A DNA stretch of 64,000 bases from DATACQ01 sp036555515 (GCA_036555515.1 DATBLC010000138.1:1-64000), one strand, 5' to 3'; counted from the stretch's first letter, positions 1 through 8,792 are shown. The notes: generated from the sequence alone by a model not told the origin. A program made the numbers and translations.

Positions 1-141
1 GGCCCTGCCGGCGGGCATTTCCACCTATGGAGAGGACGGGTGGTGGCCGGCAAGGCAGAGAACCATTGACCGCGATCGGAAGGGCTCGCCTCTCGGTCGC
101 ACACTAGCGACATAGTCTCTAAATAACGAACTCATTAGTAA
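1..141. repeat. Left arm of a ~142-bp inverted repeat
   Basis: This stretch is the reverse complement of 2721-2862 with two substitutions and one single-base indel. The match runs right up to base 1, so the repeat may extend beyond the window. The arms enclose the proA-nadD-rsfS operon. No transposase or ORF lies inside the arm. It could be one copy of a dispersed non-coding repeat, the edge of an inversion, or an assembly fold-back at a contig end. Confidence 0.9.
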
Positions 142-171
142 TTGAACCTTGAACCCGGAACTCTGAACGAT

Positions 172-552
172 TCAAAACTGGCCGGCAAGTTTTGCGTACG
201 GTTCCGGCAATTCGGCCCGCGGAGCGTCGCCCCACAGCCCGTCGAGATCGTAGAATTCGCGGACGGGTCCATAAAAGATGTGAACGATCACGTCGGAAAA
301 ATCCATGAGCACCCAATGGCCGCGGCCAGCCCCTTCGACGGCAAAGGGCTTGATGCCGAGCGTCCGGGAAGTTTCTTCGACCCCCTGGGCGATGCTTTGT
401 ACCTGCCGGTCGGAACGTCCCGAACAGATAATAAAATAGTCGGCGATGGACGTCATCTCCTTTACGCAAAGCACGCTGAGATCGGACGCCTTCTTTTCCA
501 ACGCGGCGGCCACGAGGGCTAAGGTCTTGTCCCAAGAGTTTTTCTCAGCCAA
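172..552 (-). CDS. rsfS: Ribosomal silencing factor RsfS (Iojap/YbeB family)
   Basis: RsfS binds ribosomal protein uL14 on the large subunit and blocks subunit joining when nutrients are scarce. The 126-residue product carries the family signatures: a helical N-terminus, the stretch DLSVLCVKEMTSIADYFII, then GHWVLMDFSDVIVHIFYGP and REFYDLDGLWGDAP. The open frame extends further upstream, but that part lies inside nadD. I chose the TTG at 550-552, preceded on the minus strand by GGAG about 10 bases upstream, because it gives the usual family length. It overlaps the end of nadD by 8 bases, and the order proA-nadD-rsfS is common in bacteria. Identity is secure; the TTG start is inferred. Confidence 0.95.
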   Translation of the reverse strand: MAEKNSWDKTLALVAAALEKKASDLSVLCVKEMTSIADYFIICSGRSDRQVQSIAQGVEETSRTLGIKPFAVEGAGRGHWVLMDFSDVIVHIFYGPVREFYDLDGLWGDAPRAELPEPYAKLAGQF

Positions 553-1219
553 TAGCGCTATTCTCCTCTGCCGGCTCCCGGTAAAGATGCCGTTTGCCGA
601 TATATTCTTCGACAGTTTGAGGCACCAGGTAACGGATCGATTTTCCCTGCCGGACTCTGGCGCGGATATCGGACGCCGAAACGGCGAAGTCGGTAAGTTG
701 CAAAAAATGCAGCGTCGTGCCACTCCGATGGCGATGAGTTCTCTCTTTCGGATCATAACAAAACAGCTTCCGCACAGCAATGGAAGTACCACTCAATAGA
801 TTCGCCTTTCGGCTCCCCGGCCGAGATGTCACGATAAAATTACAGAGCGGAAATACTTCCTTGAAATCCTTCCAGGTTCCGATCTCCCGAAAAGCATCGA
901 GGCCCAGGATGAAATAATAGGTATCTTGCCTGCGCTTGCGGGCGGCGAAATAGCGCAGCGTGTCAATGGAATAGGACACCCCCGGCCGGTTGATCTCGAC
1001 GGTCGAAACGCCGAAGTTTGGATTGCTCGCCAGGGCCAGACGCACCATCGCCAGACGGTCACGCGCCGAGGTTTTGGTCTGGCCGCGCTTGTGAGGCGGT
1101 TTCGCTGTGGGAATGAAAAGAATCCGGTCCAGGGCGAAGGCCTCGCGCACCTCTTCGGCGCTACGCAGATGGCCCCAATGGATCGGATCGAAGGTGCCGC
1201 CGAAAAGACCGATCCTCAT
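545..1219 (-). CDS. nadD: Nicotinate-nucleotide adenylyltransferase NadD
   Basis: NadD joins nicotinate mononucleotide and ATP to make deamido-NAD, the penultimate step of NAD synthesis. The 224-residue protein begins with the nucleotidyltransferase signature GGTFDPIHWGHLRSAEEV (GxFDPxHxGH) and has the C-terminal SASDIRARVRQGKS element that matches the ISSTxIR motif of the family. It lies between proA (upstream) and rsfS (downstream, 8-base overlap) on the minus strand. Length and motifs are typical and nothing looks broken. A second NAD-related gene, the aspartate dehydrogenase at 16693, is elsewhere in the window but not linked to it. Confidence 0.97.
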   Translation of the reverse strand: MRIGLFGGTFDPIHWGHLRSAEEVREAFALDRILFIPTAKPPHKRGQTKTSARDRLAMVRLALASNPNFGVSTVEINRPGVSYSIDTLRYFAARKRRQDTYYFILGLDAFREIGTWKDFKEVFPLCNFIVTSRPGSRKANLLSGTSIAVRKLFCYDPKERTHRHRSGTTLHFLQLTDFAVSASDIRARVRQGKSIRYLVPQTVEEYIGKRHLYREPAEENSAIG

Positions 1220-1299
1220 GGGGATTCAATTAGCCTCGTCGCTGGACCGGTCCAGATGATCCAAGATGCGCCGCGCACGTAGAATCTGCGGGGGTAATA

Positions 1300-1380
1300 G
1301 AAGCTGGAGGGCTGGAGTAATGGAGTGATGCATCGCAAACCCAATACTCCTGTAGTACTCCAACACCCCAGTCCCCTCGT
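1300..1380. repeat. Degenerate GGAGTA/TACTCC intergenic repeat
   Basis: Between proA and nadD there are loosely repeated words based on GGAGTAATGGAGTG on one side and AATACTCC/AGTACTCC on the other, so the region can fold back on itself. A related copy (GGAGCATCGGAGTGTTGGA) lies at 2691-2710 on the other side of proA. No ORF is supported here. Confidence 0.6.
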
Positions 1381-1388
1381 TCTTCCAT

Positions 1389-2666
1389 TCATTCCCGAAT
1401 CTGCCCATCCCCCAACACGACAAACTTAGTGGTCGTTAGCTCTTCTAATCCCATCGGGCCGAAGGCGTGAATTTTGCTCGTGCTGATGCCGATTTCCGCA
1501 CCGAGACCCAACTCGCCGCCGTCGTTGAAGCGGGTGGACGCATTCACCATCACTGCCGAAGAGTTGACGCGGTCAATGAACTGCCGCGACCGCTGATAGT
1601 TCGTGGTCACGATGGTTTCCGTGTGTTCGGAGCCATAGCGCTCGATGTGATCGATGGCTTCGTCTATGTCCTGCACGACCCTAACCGAGAGAATCAAGTC
1701 GAGATACTCCGTCGTCCAGTCGGCTTCTGTAGCTTTTTTCGCCGAGGGCACAAGCACTCGGGTTTTTTCGCAGCCGCGGATCTCCACCCCCGCGGCCTGG
1801 TATTTCGCCGCTATGGACGGAAGAAACCTGCCGGCGATGGCTTCGTGCACGAGCAGCGTTTCCATGGCGTTGCACACCGACGGGCGCTGCACCTTGGCGT
1901 TCATGCAGATCCGCTCCGCCATCTCCAGAGACGCCTCACTGTCCACATAGACATGGCATACGCCTTTGTAGTGCTTGATAACGGGCACTTTAGAACTCGA
2001 CGCCACGGCGCGGATCAGTTCTTCGCCGCCGCGTGGAATAATCAGGTCGATATACTCTTCCAATTGCAGCAACTCCCTAACTAAAGCCCGGTCTTTATTC
2101 TCTACGACCTGAACCGCCGTCGGGGGCACGCTTGTTTCCGCCAAGGCCTGACGCAACACCTCGCCAATGGCCTGATTCGAGAAATGCGCCTCGCTGCCGC
2201 CGCGCAGAATAACGGCATTTCCTGATTTGAGGCAGAGCGCCGCGGCATCGGCGGTGACATTGGGCCGCGCTTCGTAAATCATGCCGATAACACCCAAAGG
2301 GATGCGCATCTTGCCGACTTGAAGGCCGTTGGGCCGCCGCCACATCTTGACGATTTCTCCCACGGGGTCCGGCAGCGCCACGATTTCGCGTAAACCCTTG
2401 GCGATCGCTTGAACGCGGTTGGAATTGAGCGCGATGCGATCCAGTACCGCGCCAGAGACGCCGGTCTCCTTAGCGCATTCAATATCCTTCTTGTTCTCCC
2501 CGACTAGAAAAGCCGTTTGGGCTTCGAGTTTCTCCGCCATCAGCAGCAAGGCACGGTCTTTCTCGGCGCAGGAAAGCGGCGCGAGCTTCCGCGCCGCCGC
2601 CTTGGCTTGCCGGCCCAAGAGGATCGCCTCTTCTTTCAATGAAGCGTGCTTCATTTCAAGGTCCAT
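1389..2666 (-). CDS. proA: Gamma-glutamyl phosphate reductase ProA
   Basis: ProA reduces gamma-glutamyl phosphate to glutamate 5-semialdehyde with NADPH in proline synthesis. The 425-residue protein covers the whole family length. The catalytic cysteine is Cys265 in QRPSVCNAMETLLV; the YEARPNVTADAAALCLKSGN segment and the conserved C-terminal SSAVMVNASTRFNDGGELGLG region are intact. Translation could start at the first ATG or at the ATG four codons later (MKHASL). It heads the proA-nadD-rsfS group, although the 169-base gap before nadD holds repeats. proB is not in the window. The gene lies inside the 142-bp inverted repeat pair. Confidence 0.97.
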   Translation of the reverse strand: MDLEMKHASLKEEAILLGRQAKAAARKLAPLSCAEKDRALLLMAEKLEAQTAFLVGENKKDIECAKETGVSGAVLDRIALNSNRVQAIAKGLREIVALPDPVGEIVKMWRRPNGLQVGKMRIPLGVIGMIYEARPNVTADAAALCLKSGNAVILRGGSEAHFSNQAIGEVLRQALAETSVPPTAVQVVENKDRALVRELLQLEEYIDLIIPRGGEELIRAVASSSKVPVIKHYKGVCHVYVDSEASLEMAERICMNAKVQRPSVCNAMETLLVHEAIAGRFLPSIAAKYQAAGVEIRGCEKTRVLVPSAKKATEADWTTEYLDLILSVRVVQDIDEAIDHIERYGSEHTETIVTTNYQRSRQFIDRVNSSAVMVNASTRFNDGGELGLGAEIGISTSKIHAFGPMGLEELTTTKFVVLGDGQIRE

Positions 2667-2720
2667 ATCAGACTCTCTAAAATCGAGTCTTGGAGCATCG
2701 GAGTGTTGGAATTTTGGGTT

Positions 2721-2862
2721 TTACTAATGAGTTCATTATTTAGAGACTATGTCGCTAGAGTGCGACCGAGAGGCGAGCCCTTCCGATCGCGGTCAATGGT
2801 TCTCTGCCTTGCCGGCCACCACCGCGTCCTCTCCATAGGTGGAAATGCCCGCCGGCAGGGCC
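2721..2862. repeat. Right arm of the ~142-bp inverted repeat
   Basis: This is the mirror copy of 1-141, about 98% identical by eye (two substitutions, one extra base near 2824). It lies just upstream of proA and downstream of the convergent-side CopD-like gene. The identity stops at base 2862 only because the left copy runs out at the window edge; what follows (2863-2945) may or may not be part of the repeat. Confidence 0.9.
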
Positions 2863-2945
2863 TGAAAACAACCTTTGCGCTTCTGTGCCCGCGCTCTCCA
2901 GGTCTCACCCCTCGGTCGCTGTTTGGTTACTCGATTGTGGACTCC

Positions 2946-3446
2946 TTAATAAATCTTCATCAAAAGAACGCCCAGCAGCATCACGATCAGCCCGAGGGCC
3001 GCGTTGAGCTTCGCCAGCATGAACCATTTTTGCCAATGGGTGCGGAGCGTTTCCGGCCATGCGGCGACGTCGCCCGCCACTTCGGCGCTGAGCGCGGCGA
3101 TCTTGGGCCCATATTTGAAGACTTGCAGCGTGTGATGCGCCAACATGGCAACGAAAAGGAAAAGTTTAATCGCGAGAACGATCATGTAGGTTTGACCGAG
3201 ATGAGCGCCGGTGGCCTGGCTCCTTAATATCAAATTAACCACGCCCGTGACCATCACGAGCGCGATTCCGATCCAGGCTACGCCCTCTAGAGCTAATCGC
3301 CCGCGATTCAGCGCGCGAATGCCTGCGTCTGGCGCGAGGCCTTGCACCGCTGGGCCGAAGGCCACCAAAAAAAACGCGATGCCGCCGAGCCAGAGCGTTA
3401 GCGCGACCAGATGGAGCAATAAACTAAGCGCGTGCCAATGGTTCAT
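2946..3446 (-). CDS. CopD-domain-like integral membrane protein
   Basis: The product is a 166-residue membrane protein with four hydrophobic segments at about residues 5-28, 52-72, 84-105 and 143-163. The N-terminal pattern with histidines (NHWHALSLLLHLVALTLWLGG) and the internal AHHTLQVFKYGP resemble the copper resistance D (CopD/PcoD) and related DUF4149-type proteins, in which such histidines bind copper or haem. It is transcribed divergently from the cytochrome oxidase cluster that starts 160 bases away, so a role in copper or haem supply to the oxidase is plausible but inferred. I see no clear Shine-Dalgarno before the ATG. Confidence 0.65.
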   Translation of the reverse strand: MNHWHALSLLLHLVALTLWLGGIAFFLVAFGPAVQGLAPDAGIRALNRGRLALEGVAWIGIALVMVTGVVNLILRSQATGAHLGQTYMIVLAIKLFLFVAMLAHHTLQVFKYGPKIAALSAEVAGDVAAWPETLRTHWQKWFMLAKLNAALGLIVMLLGVLLMKIY

Positions 3447-3606
3447 GAAAAAAATCAGCGGTGTGGCGTCGCTTTGTGCTTAGCACCTGGGAAAATCCTT
3501 TGCAAATCCGCGGCATCGAAGCTTGAAATGGCCTAGTAGCTGTGTTAGCAAGGGAGCAAGTTTTCCACTTCGCTTGCAAAAATCACTCTTAAGGATGGTT
3601 CGTTAG

Positions 3607-4272
3607 ATGTTGAGATGGCTGCCGGAAGATGTATCGACTTATGGTCGCGAGATCGATGCCTTGTTCTTTCTTATTTACTACATCACCGCCGCTACGTTCA
3701 TCTTGGTAACGGTGCTTATGATTTGGTTTCTTTGGAAATATCGCGATCAAGGCAACCGCCGTGCAACCTACTCGCACGGCAACACGACGCTGGAAATCAT
3801 CTGGACGGTCATCCCGGCGGCGATTCTAATCGTGCTGTCTTTCATGAGCGTATCAACCTGGGCCAAGGTGAAGCGCGAGGTGCCGCCCACGGACTTTGAA
3901 GTGAGCGTTGCGGCCAAACAGTTCAACTGGGAAATTTCGTATCCTGGGCCTGATGGCAAGTTGGGCAGCGCAGACGACATCAAGTTTGATAATGACATTC
4001 ACGTGCCGGTGAACAAAGTCGTTCGCTTGCATATCACGGCCAGTGACGTAATTCACAGCCTTTTCATTCCCAACCTGCGCTTCAAGCAGGACGCTGTACC
4101 GGGTAGAACGATCCTGGGCTGGATCGAGGCGACCAAACCGGGAAGATACGAGCTGCCCTGCGCCGAACTTTGCGGTTTCGGGCACTCGGGAATGAAGGGC
4201 TGGCTGCACGTGCACCAGGCAGAAGACTACGCCAAGTGGGCCGCGGAAAATCTGGCTCCAAAACCGCAGTAA
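3607..4272 (+). CDS. coxB: Cytochrome c oxidase subunit II
   Basis: Subunit II accepts electrons from cytochrome c through the binuclear CuA centre and passes them to subunit I. The 221-residue protein has two N-terminal membrane helices (about residues 17-42 and 62-82) and a periplasmic cupredoxin domain. The CuA ligands are visible: the histidine in SDVIHSLFIP, then Cys185, Cys189, His193 and Met196 in CAELCGFGHSGM. There is no fused cytochrome c domain, so this is an aa3-type rather than caa3-type subunit. No classical signal peptide is obvious. AAGGA lies 11 bases before the ATG. It is the first gene of the oxidase cluster. Confidence 0.96.
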   Translation: MLRWLPEDVSTYGREIDALFFLIYYITAATFILVTVLMIWFLWKYRDQGNRRATYSHGNTTLEIIWTVIPAAILIVLSFMSVSTWAKVKREVPPTDFEVSVAAKQFNWEISYPGPDGKLGSADDIKFDNDIHVPVNKVVRLHITASDVIHSLFIPNLRFKQDAVPGRTILGWIEATKPGRYELPCAELCGFGHSGMKGWLHVHQAEDYAKWAAENLAPKPQ

Positions 4273-4329
4273 TTTTAGTCCGGTCAATTTCCAAGTTAGC
4301 CGACGCAATATCACGGAGGAGTTTTTACA

Positions 4330-6075
4330 ATGAGCGAATCAGCCGCGGCCCATGCGGCGCATGGCCATCATCTAGAGTTGGGGTTTTTGCGCACGTACGT
4401 GTTTTCCACTGACCATAAGATGATCGGTCGCCAGTTTCTGTTCCTCGGACTCTTAATGTTGATTGTCGGCGGCCTTTTGGCGATGATGATCCGCTGGCAG
4501 CTGGCGTGGCCGGAAACACCGGTTCCCGGATTGAGCGCCATTCCCGAGCCGTACATGTACGAAGGGATCATTCCACCGCAGACATACAACGCGATCTTCA
4601 CCATGCACGCCACGATTATGATCTTTTTCGTGGTTATGCCGATCATGGTCGGCGCCTTCGGCAATTTCCTGATCCCGCTGATGATCGGCGCTCCCGACAT
4701 GGCCTTTCCCAAGCTTAATATGCTCTCTTTCTGGGTCGGCGCCGTGGCCGGCGTCTTGATGCTGGCGAGTTTTTTCGTTCCCGGCGGACCGGCGGCGGGT
4801 GGCTGGACAAGTTACGCGACGCTCGCGGCCAAGACCCAGTACACCGGCGTCGAATGGGGCCAACATCTCTGGATCATTAGCTTGCTTGTATCTGGCGCTT
4901 CCTCGCTGATGGGCGCCATCAACTATATCACGACCATCGTCAATATGCGGGCGCCGGGCATGAGCTATTTCCGCATGCCGTTGACGGTCTGGTCGCTGTT
5001 CGTCACCGCGGTCTTGTTGTTGCTCGCGTTGCCGGTGTTGACCGCCGCCCTGGCGATGCTGCTCTTCGATCGTATGGCCGGGACTAGTTTCTTTTTGCCT
5101 GAAGGCGGCGGCGAGCCGCTGCTGTGGCAGCATATGTTCTGGTTTTTCGGTCATCCAGAAGTTTACATCCTGGTGTTACCGGCGATGGGCGTGACCTCGG
5201 AGTTGCTCTCGACTTTTTCCCGCAAACCAATCTTCGGTTATCACGCCATGGCGTTCTCCATGATCGCCATCGCGTTTCTCTCCTGGATCGTTTGGGGCCA
5301 CCATATGTTCGTCAGCGGCATGAATCCGCTGCTCGGCACGGCGTTCATGATGACGACCATGGTTATCGCGGTGCCGTCAGCGATCAAGACTTTTAACTGG
5401 CTGGGCACGCTGTGGGGAGGCACGATTCGCTTTACCTCGCCGATGCTTTTCGCGCTGGGATTTGTTTCCAACTTTCTGATCGGCGGCCTGAGCGGAATTT
5501 TCATGGCATCGACGCCGGTGGATATCTTCATTCACGACACCTATTACATCGTTGCGCATTTCCATTACGTCGTCGCGGGAATCATATTTGCGCTCTTCGC
5601 CGCGGTTTATTATTGGTTCCCAAAGATGTTCGGCCGCATGATGAACGAGCCGCTGGGGAAGATCCACTTCGTGCTGACCTATATCTTTTTCAATGGCGCG
5701 TTTTTCCCCATGCACTTCCTCGGCGTGGGCGGGCATATGCGGCGGATTTATAACCCGACGCAGTATGAATTCTTGCAACCCATGCAGGACTGGAACGTTT
5801 TCATCACCATGAGCGCGCTGTTGCTGGGGGCGTCGCAGATTTTCTTTTTGGGGAACTTTTTCTGGAGTCTGTTCGCCGGCAAGAGAGCCGACATCAATCC
5901 CTGGCTGGCGAATACGCTGGAATGGACCGCGCCGTCGCCGCCGCCCCATGGAAATTTCGCCGTGACACCGGTAGTTTACCGCGGTCCCTATGAGTACAGC
6001 TCGCCGGAAGTCAAAGAGGATTGGCTGCCGCAAACCAAACAGCTGCCGGGAGGCGCCGCGGCGCGCGGCCATTAA
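4330..6075 (+). CDS. coxA: Cytochrome c oxidase subunit I
   Basis: This is the catalytic subunit holding haem a, haem a3 and CuB. The 581-residue, multi-helix protein has the CuB histidine and cross-linked tyrosine in FGHPEVYILVLPAMG (His275, Tyr279), the CuB pair in WGHHMFVSGMNP, and the haem ligands in HDTYYIVAHFHYV. The segment GNFLIPLMIGAPDMAFPKLN is typical of A-family haem-copper oxidases. A strong Shine-Dalgarno, GGAGGAG, precedes the ATG by 8 bases. It follows coxB by 57 bases and ctaA follows at once, so the three are likely co-transcribed. Confidence 0.98.
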   Translation: MSESAAAHAAHGHHLELGFLRTYVFSTDHKMIGRQFLFLGLLMLIVGGLLAMMIRWQLAWPETPVPGLSAIPEPYMYEGIIPPQTYNAIFTMHATIMIFFVVMPIMVGAFGNFLIPLMIGAPDMAFPKLNMLSFWVGAVAGVLMLASFFVPGGPAAGGWTSYATLAAKTQYTGVEWGQHLWIISLLVSGASSLMGAINYITTIVNMRAPGMSYFRMPLTVWSLFVTAVLLLLALPVLTAALAMLLFDRMAGTSFFLPEGGGEPLLWQHMFWFFGHPEVYILVLPAMGVTSELLSTFSRKPIFGYHAMAFSMIAIAFLSWIVWGHHMFVSGMNPLLGTAFMMTTMVIAVPSAIKTFNWLGTLWGGTIRFTSPMLFALGFVSNFLIGGLSGIFMASTPVDIFIHDTYYIVAHFHYVVAGIIFALFAAVYYWFPKMFGRMMNEPLGKIHFVLTYIFFNGAFFPMHFLGVGGHMRRIYNPTQYEFLQPMQDWNVFITMSALLLGASQIFFLGNFFWSLFAGKRADINPWLANTLEWTAPSPPPHGNFAVTPVVYRGPYEYSSPEVKEDWLPQTKQLPGGAAARGH

Positions 6076-6104
6076 CGAACACTCAGCACTATGAACGCGG
6101 AAGA

Positions 6105-7046
6105 ATGAAGTCATCCCTTCATCCTTCATCCTTTTCGAACTGGCCGCACCGGCTCGCCGTCCTGACCGCTTGCGCGACTTTGCCGCTGCTTTTTATCGGC
6201 GGACTCGTGACCAGCAAGGGCGCGGGCCTTGCCGTGCCCGATTGGCCGACCACCTTCGGCTACAATATGTTTTTGTATCCCTGGACGCAGATGGTTGGCG
6301 CCGTTTTCTACGAGCATAGTCATCGCCTCGCCGGTTCCTTCGTCGGGTTGTGCACTATTTTTCTGGCGCTGGCCCTCTGGTTCAAGGAGCCGCGGCTCTG
6401 GTTGCGCTGGCTAGGACTTGCGGCGTTGGCAATGGTAATCGTCCAGGGCGTGCTTGGCGGGCTGCGCGTGATTTTGCTCCAGCATACTCTGGCGATCATT
6501 CATGCATCTTTTGCCCAGGCTTTCTTTGCGTTCGCCGCCGGCTTGGCCGTTTTCACTTCACCGGAGTGGCGCGGCGAGATCAGGGAAGCGCGGCTTGACG
6601 ACGGCGGCAAGCTGCTGCGCCTGGGCATAATCACCACGGCGATGATCTACTTGCAGGTGATCTTCGGCGCCGTGTTGCGCCATAGCGGAGAGCGGCTCGA
6701 CGCCCATCTGTTGTTTGCCTTTCTGGTCGCCGTTCATGTGTTGTTACTCTTGTTGCGCATGGCAAAGCATTTTGCCAACCGCGGGCGCCTGTTTCGCGAG
6801 GCGGGTTTTCTTGGCGTCTTGCTGGCCGCGCAGTTGCTGCTCGGCTTGGGCTCCTATTTTGGCAAGTATACCACCTTGCTGCGGATACCCGCCGAAGCGG
6901 TGGTTTACCTGACGACGATTCACTTGATCGGCGGGGCGCTGATGCTGGTGACGAGCTTGAATTTGACGCTTCGCTTGTGGCGTCTCTCACAGGCGGAAAA
7001 GCTTTCAAATGCCCAGGTCAGCTTGCGGGAGCAACCTTCGATATGA
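6105..7046 (+). CDS. ctaA: Haem A synthase CtaA/Cox15
   Basis: CtaA oxidises the C8 methyl group of haem O to make haem A for the oxidase. The frame is open from 6021, but the ATG at 6105 gives a 313-residue protein of normal size that starts just after coxA. The conserved haem-binding histidines sit in EHSHRLAGSFVG, IHASFAQAFFAF, RHSGERLDAHLLFAF and IHLIGGALML, spread over eight predicted helices. Its stop codon overlaps the ctaB start (ATGA at 7043-7046), so the two haem enzymes are translationally coupled. Confidence 0.94.
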   Translation: MKSSLHPSSFSNWPHRLAVLTACATLPLLFIGGLVTSKGAGLAVPDWPTTFGYNMFLYPWTQMVGAVFYEHSHRLAGSFVGLCTIFLALALWFKEPRLWLRWLGLAALAMVIVQGVLGGLRVILLQHTLAIIHASFAQAFFAFAAGLAVFTSPEWRGEIREARLDDGGKLLRLGIITTAMIYLQVIFGAVLRHSGERLDAHLLFAFLVAVHVLLLLLRMAKHFANRGRLFREAGFLGVLLAAQLLLGLGSYFGKYTTLLRIPAEAVVYLTTIHLIGGALMLVTSLNLTLRLWRLSQAEKLSNAQVSLREQPSI

Positions 7047-7945
7047 ATACGACTCAGATCGCGGAAGCGGCGGAAGCCGGCGCCTCGAGGCGCGCGGCGG
7101 ATTTCGTAGAACTGGCCAAGCCGCGCATCGTCTTGATGGTGCTGGTCACGGCCTTCGTGGGTTTCTACGTCGGTTCGGAGAGCGTGCCAAACTATCTGAC
7201 GCTTTTGCAGGCGCTGCTCGGCACTGCCCTTGCCGCCGGTGGCACGCTGGCGCTCAATCAGTTTCTCGAGCGCGATACCGACGCGAAGATGGCGCGAACG
7301 CGCCATCGACCGCTGCCCGATGGGCGACTGCAACCGCGCGAGGCTTTGTGGTTCGGGTCACTGCTGACCTTTGCCGGGCTCGGCTACCTGTGGTTGTCGG
7401 TGAATTTTTTAAGCGCGGCGGTCACCGCGCTGATCACCGCCAGTTATCTGTTTTGTTACACGCCGATGAAGCTGCGCAGCTCTCTCTGCGTCCTAGTCGG
7501 CGCGGTGCCCGGCGCGTTGCCGCCGGTGATTGGCTGGGTGGCGGCCACCGGGAGCCTTGAGGTGGGGGCTTGGGTGTTATTCGCTATCATTTTTCTCTGG
7601 CAGGTGCCGCACACGCTGGCGATCGCCCGCTTATATCGGGAGGATTACGCGCGCGCGGGTATTCAGTTTCTTCCCGTCGCTGATCTGGAAGGAAAAACTA
7701 CCAACCGCCAGATCATCTCCCATACGGCGGGGCTGCTCGCGGTCAGCCTGTTGCCGACGCTGCTGGGTCTGGCGGGCCCGGTCTATTTTGTAGTTGCGTT
7801 TATTCTTGGCATCGGATTCCTGGTGAGCGGCGTAAGGTTGGCGCTGGAGTCAACCTTGCCGCGGGCGCGCAAACTACTGTTCGCTTCGCTGATCTATCTG
7901 CCGGTGCTATTATTAGTCATGGCGCTGGACCGCGTGCCGATGTGA
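7043..7945 (+). CDS. ctaB: Haem O synthase (protohaem IX farnesyltransferase)
   Basis: CtaB (CyoE) transfers a farnesyl group to haem B, making haem O, the substrate of CtaA. The 300-residue UbiA-superfamily membrane protein shows the first Asp-rich motif in NQFLERDTDAKMARTRHRPL, the loop YTPMKLRSSLCVLVGAVPGA and the second in YREDYARAGIQFLPV. The frame is open further upstream, but the ATG at 7043 overlaps the ctaA stop as ATGA, which fixes the start. The enzyme acts directly before CtaA, matching the coupling. Confidence 0.96.
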   Translation: MNTTQIAEAAEAGASRRAADFVELAKPRIVLMVLVTAFVGFYVGSESVPNYLTLLQALLGTALAAGGTLALNQFLERDTDAKMARTRHRPLPDGRLQPREALWFGSLLTFAGLGYLWLSVNFLSAAVTALITASYLFCYTPMKLRSSLCVLVGAVPGALPPVIGWVAATGSLEVGAWVLFAIIFLWQVPHTLAIARLYREDYARAGIQFLPVADLEGKTTNRQIISHTAGLLAVSLLPTLLGLAGPVYFVVAFILGIGFLVSGVRLALESTLPRARKLLFASLIYLPVLLLVMALDRVPM

Positions 7946-8009
7946 ACGGTGCGCCTCCCGGCTGACCCACTGGATTTGAGAATTTCCGGTTGAAGGTGAA
8001 CGAGTGTAC

Positions 8010-8120
8010 ATGAACGTTTTACCGATCTGGCAAGACAAGCGGCGCCGGTTCGGCTTTGTTTTGGGATTGGCGATTGTGTTGTATATTTGCGCGGCGATCC
8101 TTTTTATCATCGCGTATTAA
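8010..8120 (+). CDS. 36-residue single-helix membrane peptide in the cox cluster
   Basis: A short ORF fills the gap between ctaB and the first coxC and ends 3 bases before the coxC start. It encodes a basic N-terminus (QDKRRRFGF) followed by one hydrophobic helix of about 20 residues (LGLAIVLYICAAILFIIAY). AAGGTGA lies about 11 bases before its ATG. The charge pattern predicts N-inside topology. I do not recognise the family. Its position and size recall the small accessory subunits or assembly peptides found with haem-copper oxidases, but that role is inferred. It is too short for default gene callers. Confidence 0.6.
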   Translation: MNVLPIWQDKRRRFGFVLGLAIVLYICAAILFIIAY

Positions 8121-8123
8121 ACC

Positions 8124-8792
8124 ATGGCAAAAAGTTCAGCCGCTCGGCGCTTAACAGATGAGCAGGATCTCCCGGCTGCGGTAAAGAAGCCCGCCTTCGG
8201 CGGCGGGCCGCCGTCTGGGCCTCCGGTCCAAGCCAACCCGCCGGTTCTCAACAATGCCAAGCTGGGCGTGATCATGATGCTGGGCGCCGAGGCGATGTTT
8301 TTCGCCGGTCTTATCGGCGCGTTTATCGTATTTCGTTTGGCGGCGGAGCATTGGCCGCCGCCTTTCCAGCCGCGTTTGCCGGTGGGCGTCACCGGCGTGA
8401 ATACGATGATCTTGCTCATCAGCGCGTTCACGATGCATTTCAGCGTAAGAGCAATCCGGACAGGGAATAGCCGCGGCTCGAGGCAGCTTTTGACCGTCAC
8501 CGCTTTTTTGGGGACGTTATTTCTGGCAATCCAGGGCTTCGAGTGGATCAAGCTCGTCCATTTCGGCTTGACGGTTTCCAGCAGTGTTTACGGCGGCTTG
8601 TTTTATACGCTTATCGGCGCCCATGGGGTCCATGTGCTCGGCGCTCTGCTCTGGCTCGTCGTGGTGTACGCGCAAGCGCGCGCGGGGCGATTCTCCAGTA
8701 AAGATTATAACGGATTGCAAATCTGCGGCATGTACTGGACCTTTGTCGTGGCTCTGTGGCCGGTGCTATACGGCTTGGTTTATCTCTTTTGA
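8124..8792 (+). CDS. coxC: Cytochrome c oxidase subunit III, first copy
   Basis: This is a 222-residue heme-copper oxidase subunit III with a proline-rich N-terminal tail (about residues 20-40) and five hydrophobic helices. The conserved glutamate and glycines lie in MMLGAEAMFFAGLIGAF, and the family signature appears in IGAHGVHVLGALLWL and CGMYWTFVVALWPVLYGLVYL. Subunit III stabilises the D-channel proton supply of subunit I. A second subunit III gene lies 345 bases downstream (9137-9745), so the cluster carries two divergent paralogues. Confidence 0.93.
   Translation: MAKSSAARRLTDEQDLPAAVKKPAFGGGPPSGPPVQANPPVLNNAKLGVIMMLGAEAMFFAGLIGAFIVFRLAAEHWPPPFQPRLPVGVTGVNTMILLISAFTMHFSVRAIRTGNSRGSRQLLTVTAFLGTLFLAIQGFEWIKLVHFGLTVSSSVYGGLFYTLIGAHGVHVLGALLWLVVVYAQARAGRFSSKDYNGLQICGMYWTFVVALWPVLYGLVYLF

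Noticed and set aside
1..2862. Inverted repeat as terminal repeats of a transposon
   Set aside because: The enclosed genes are core housekeeping genes in their usual order and no transposase or target-site duplication is seen.
4453..6129. Long minus-strand frames opposite coxA
   Set aside because: Histidine/arginine-rich nonsense products opposite a confirmed cytochrome oxidase subunit I.
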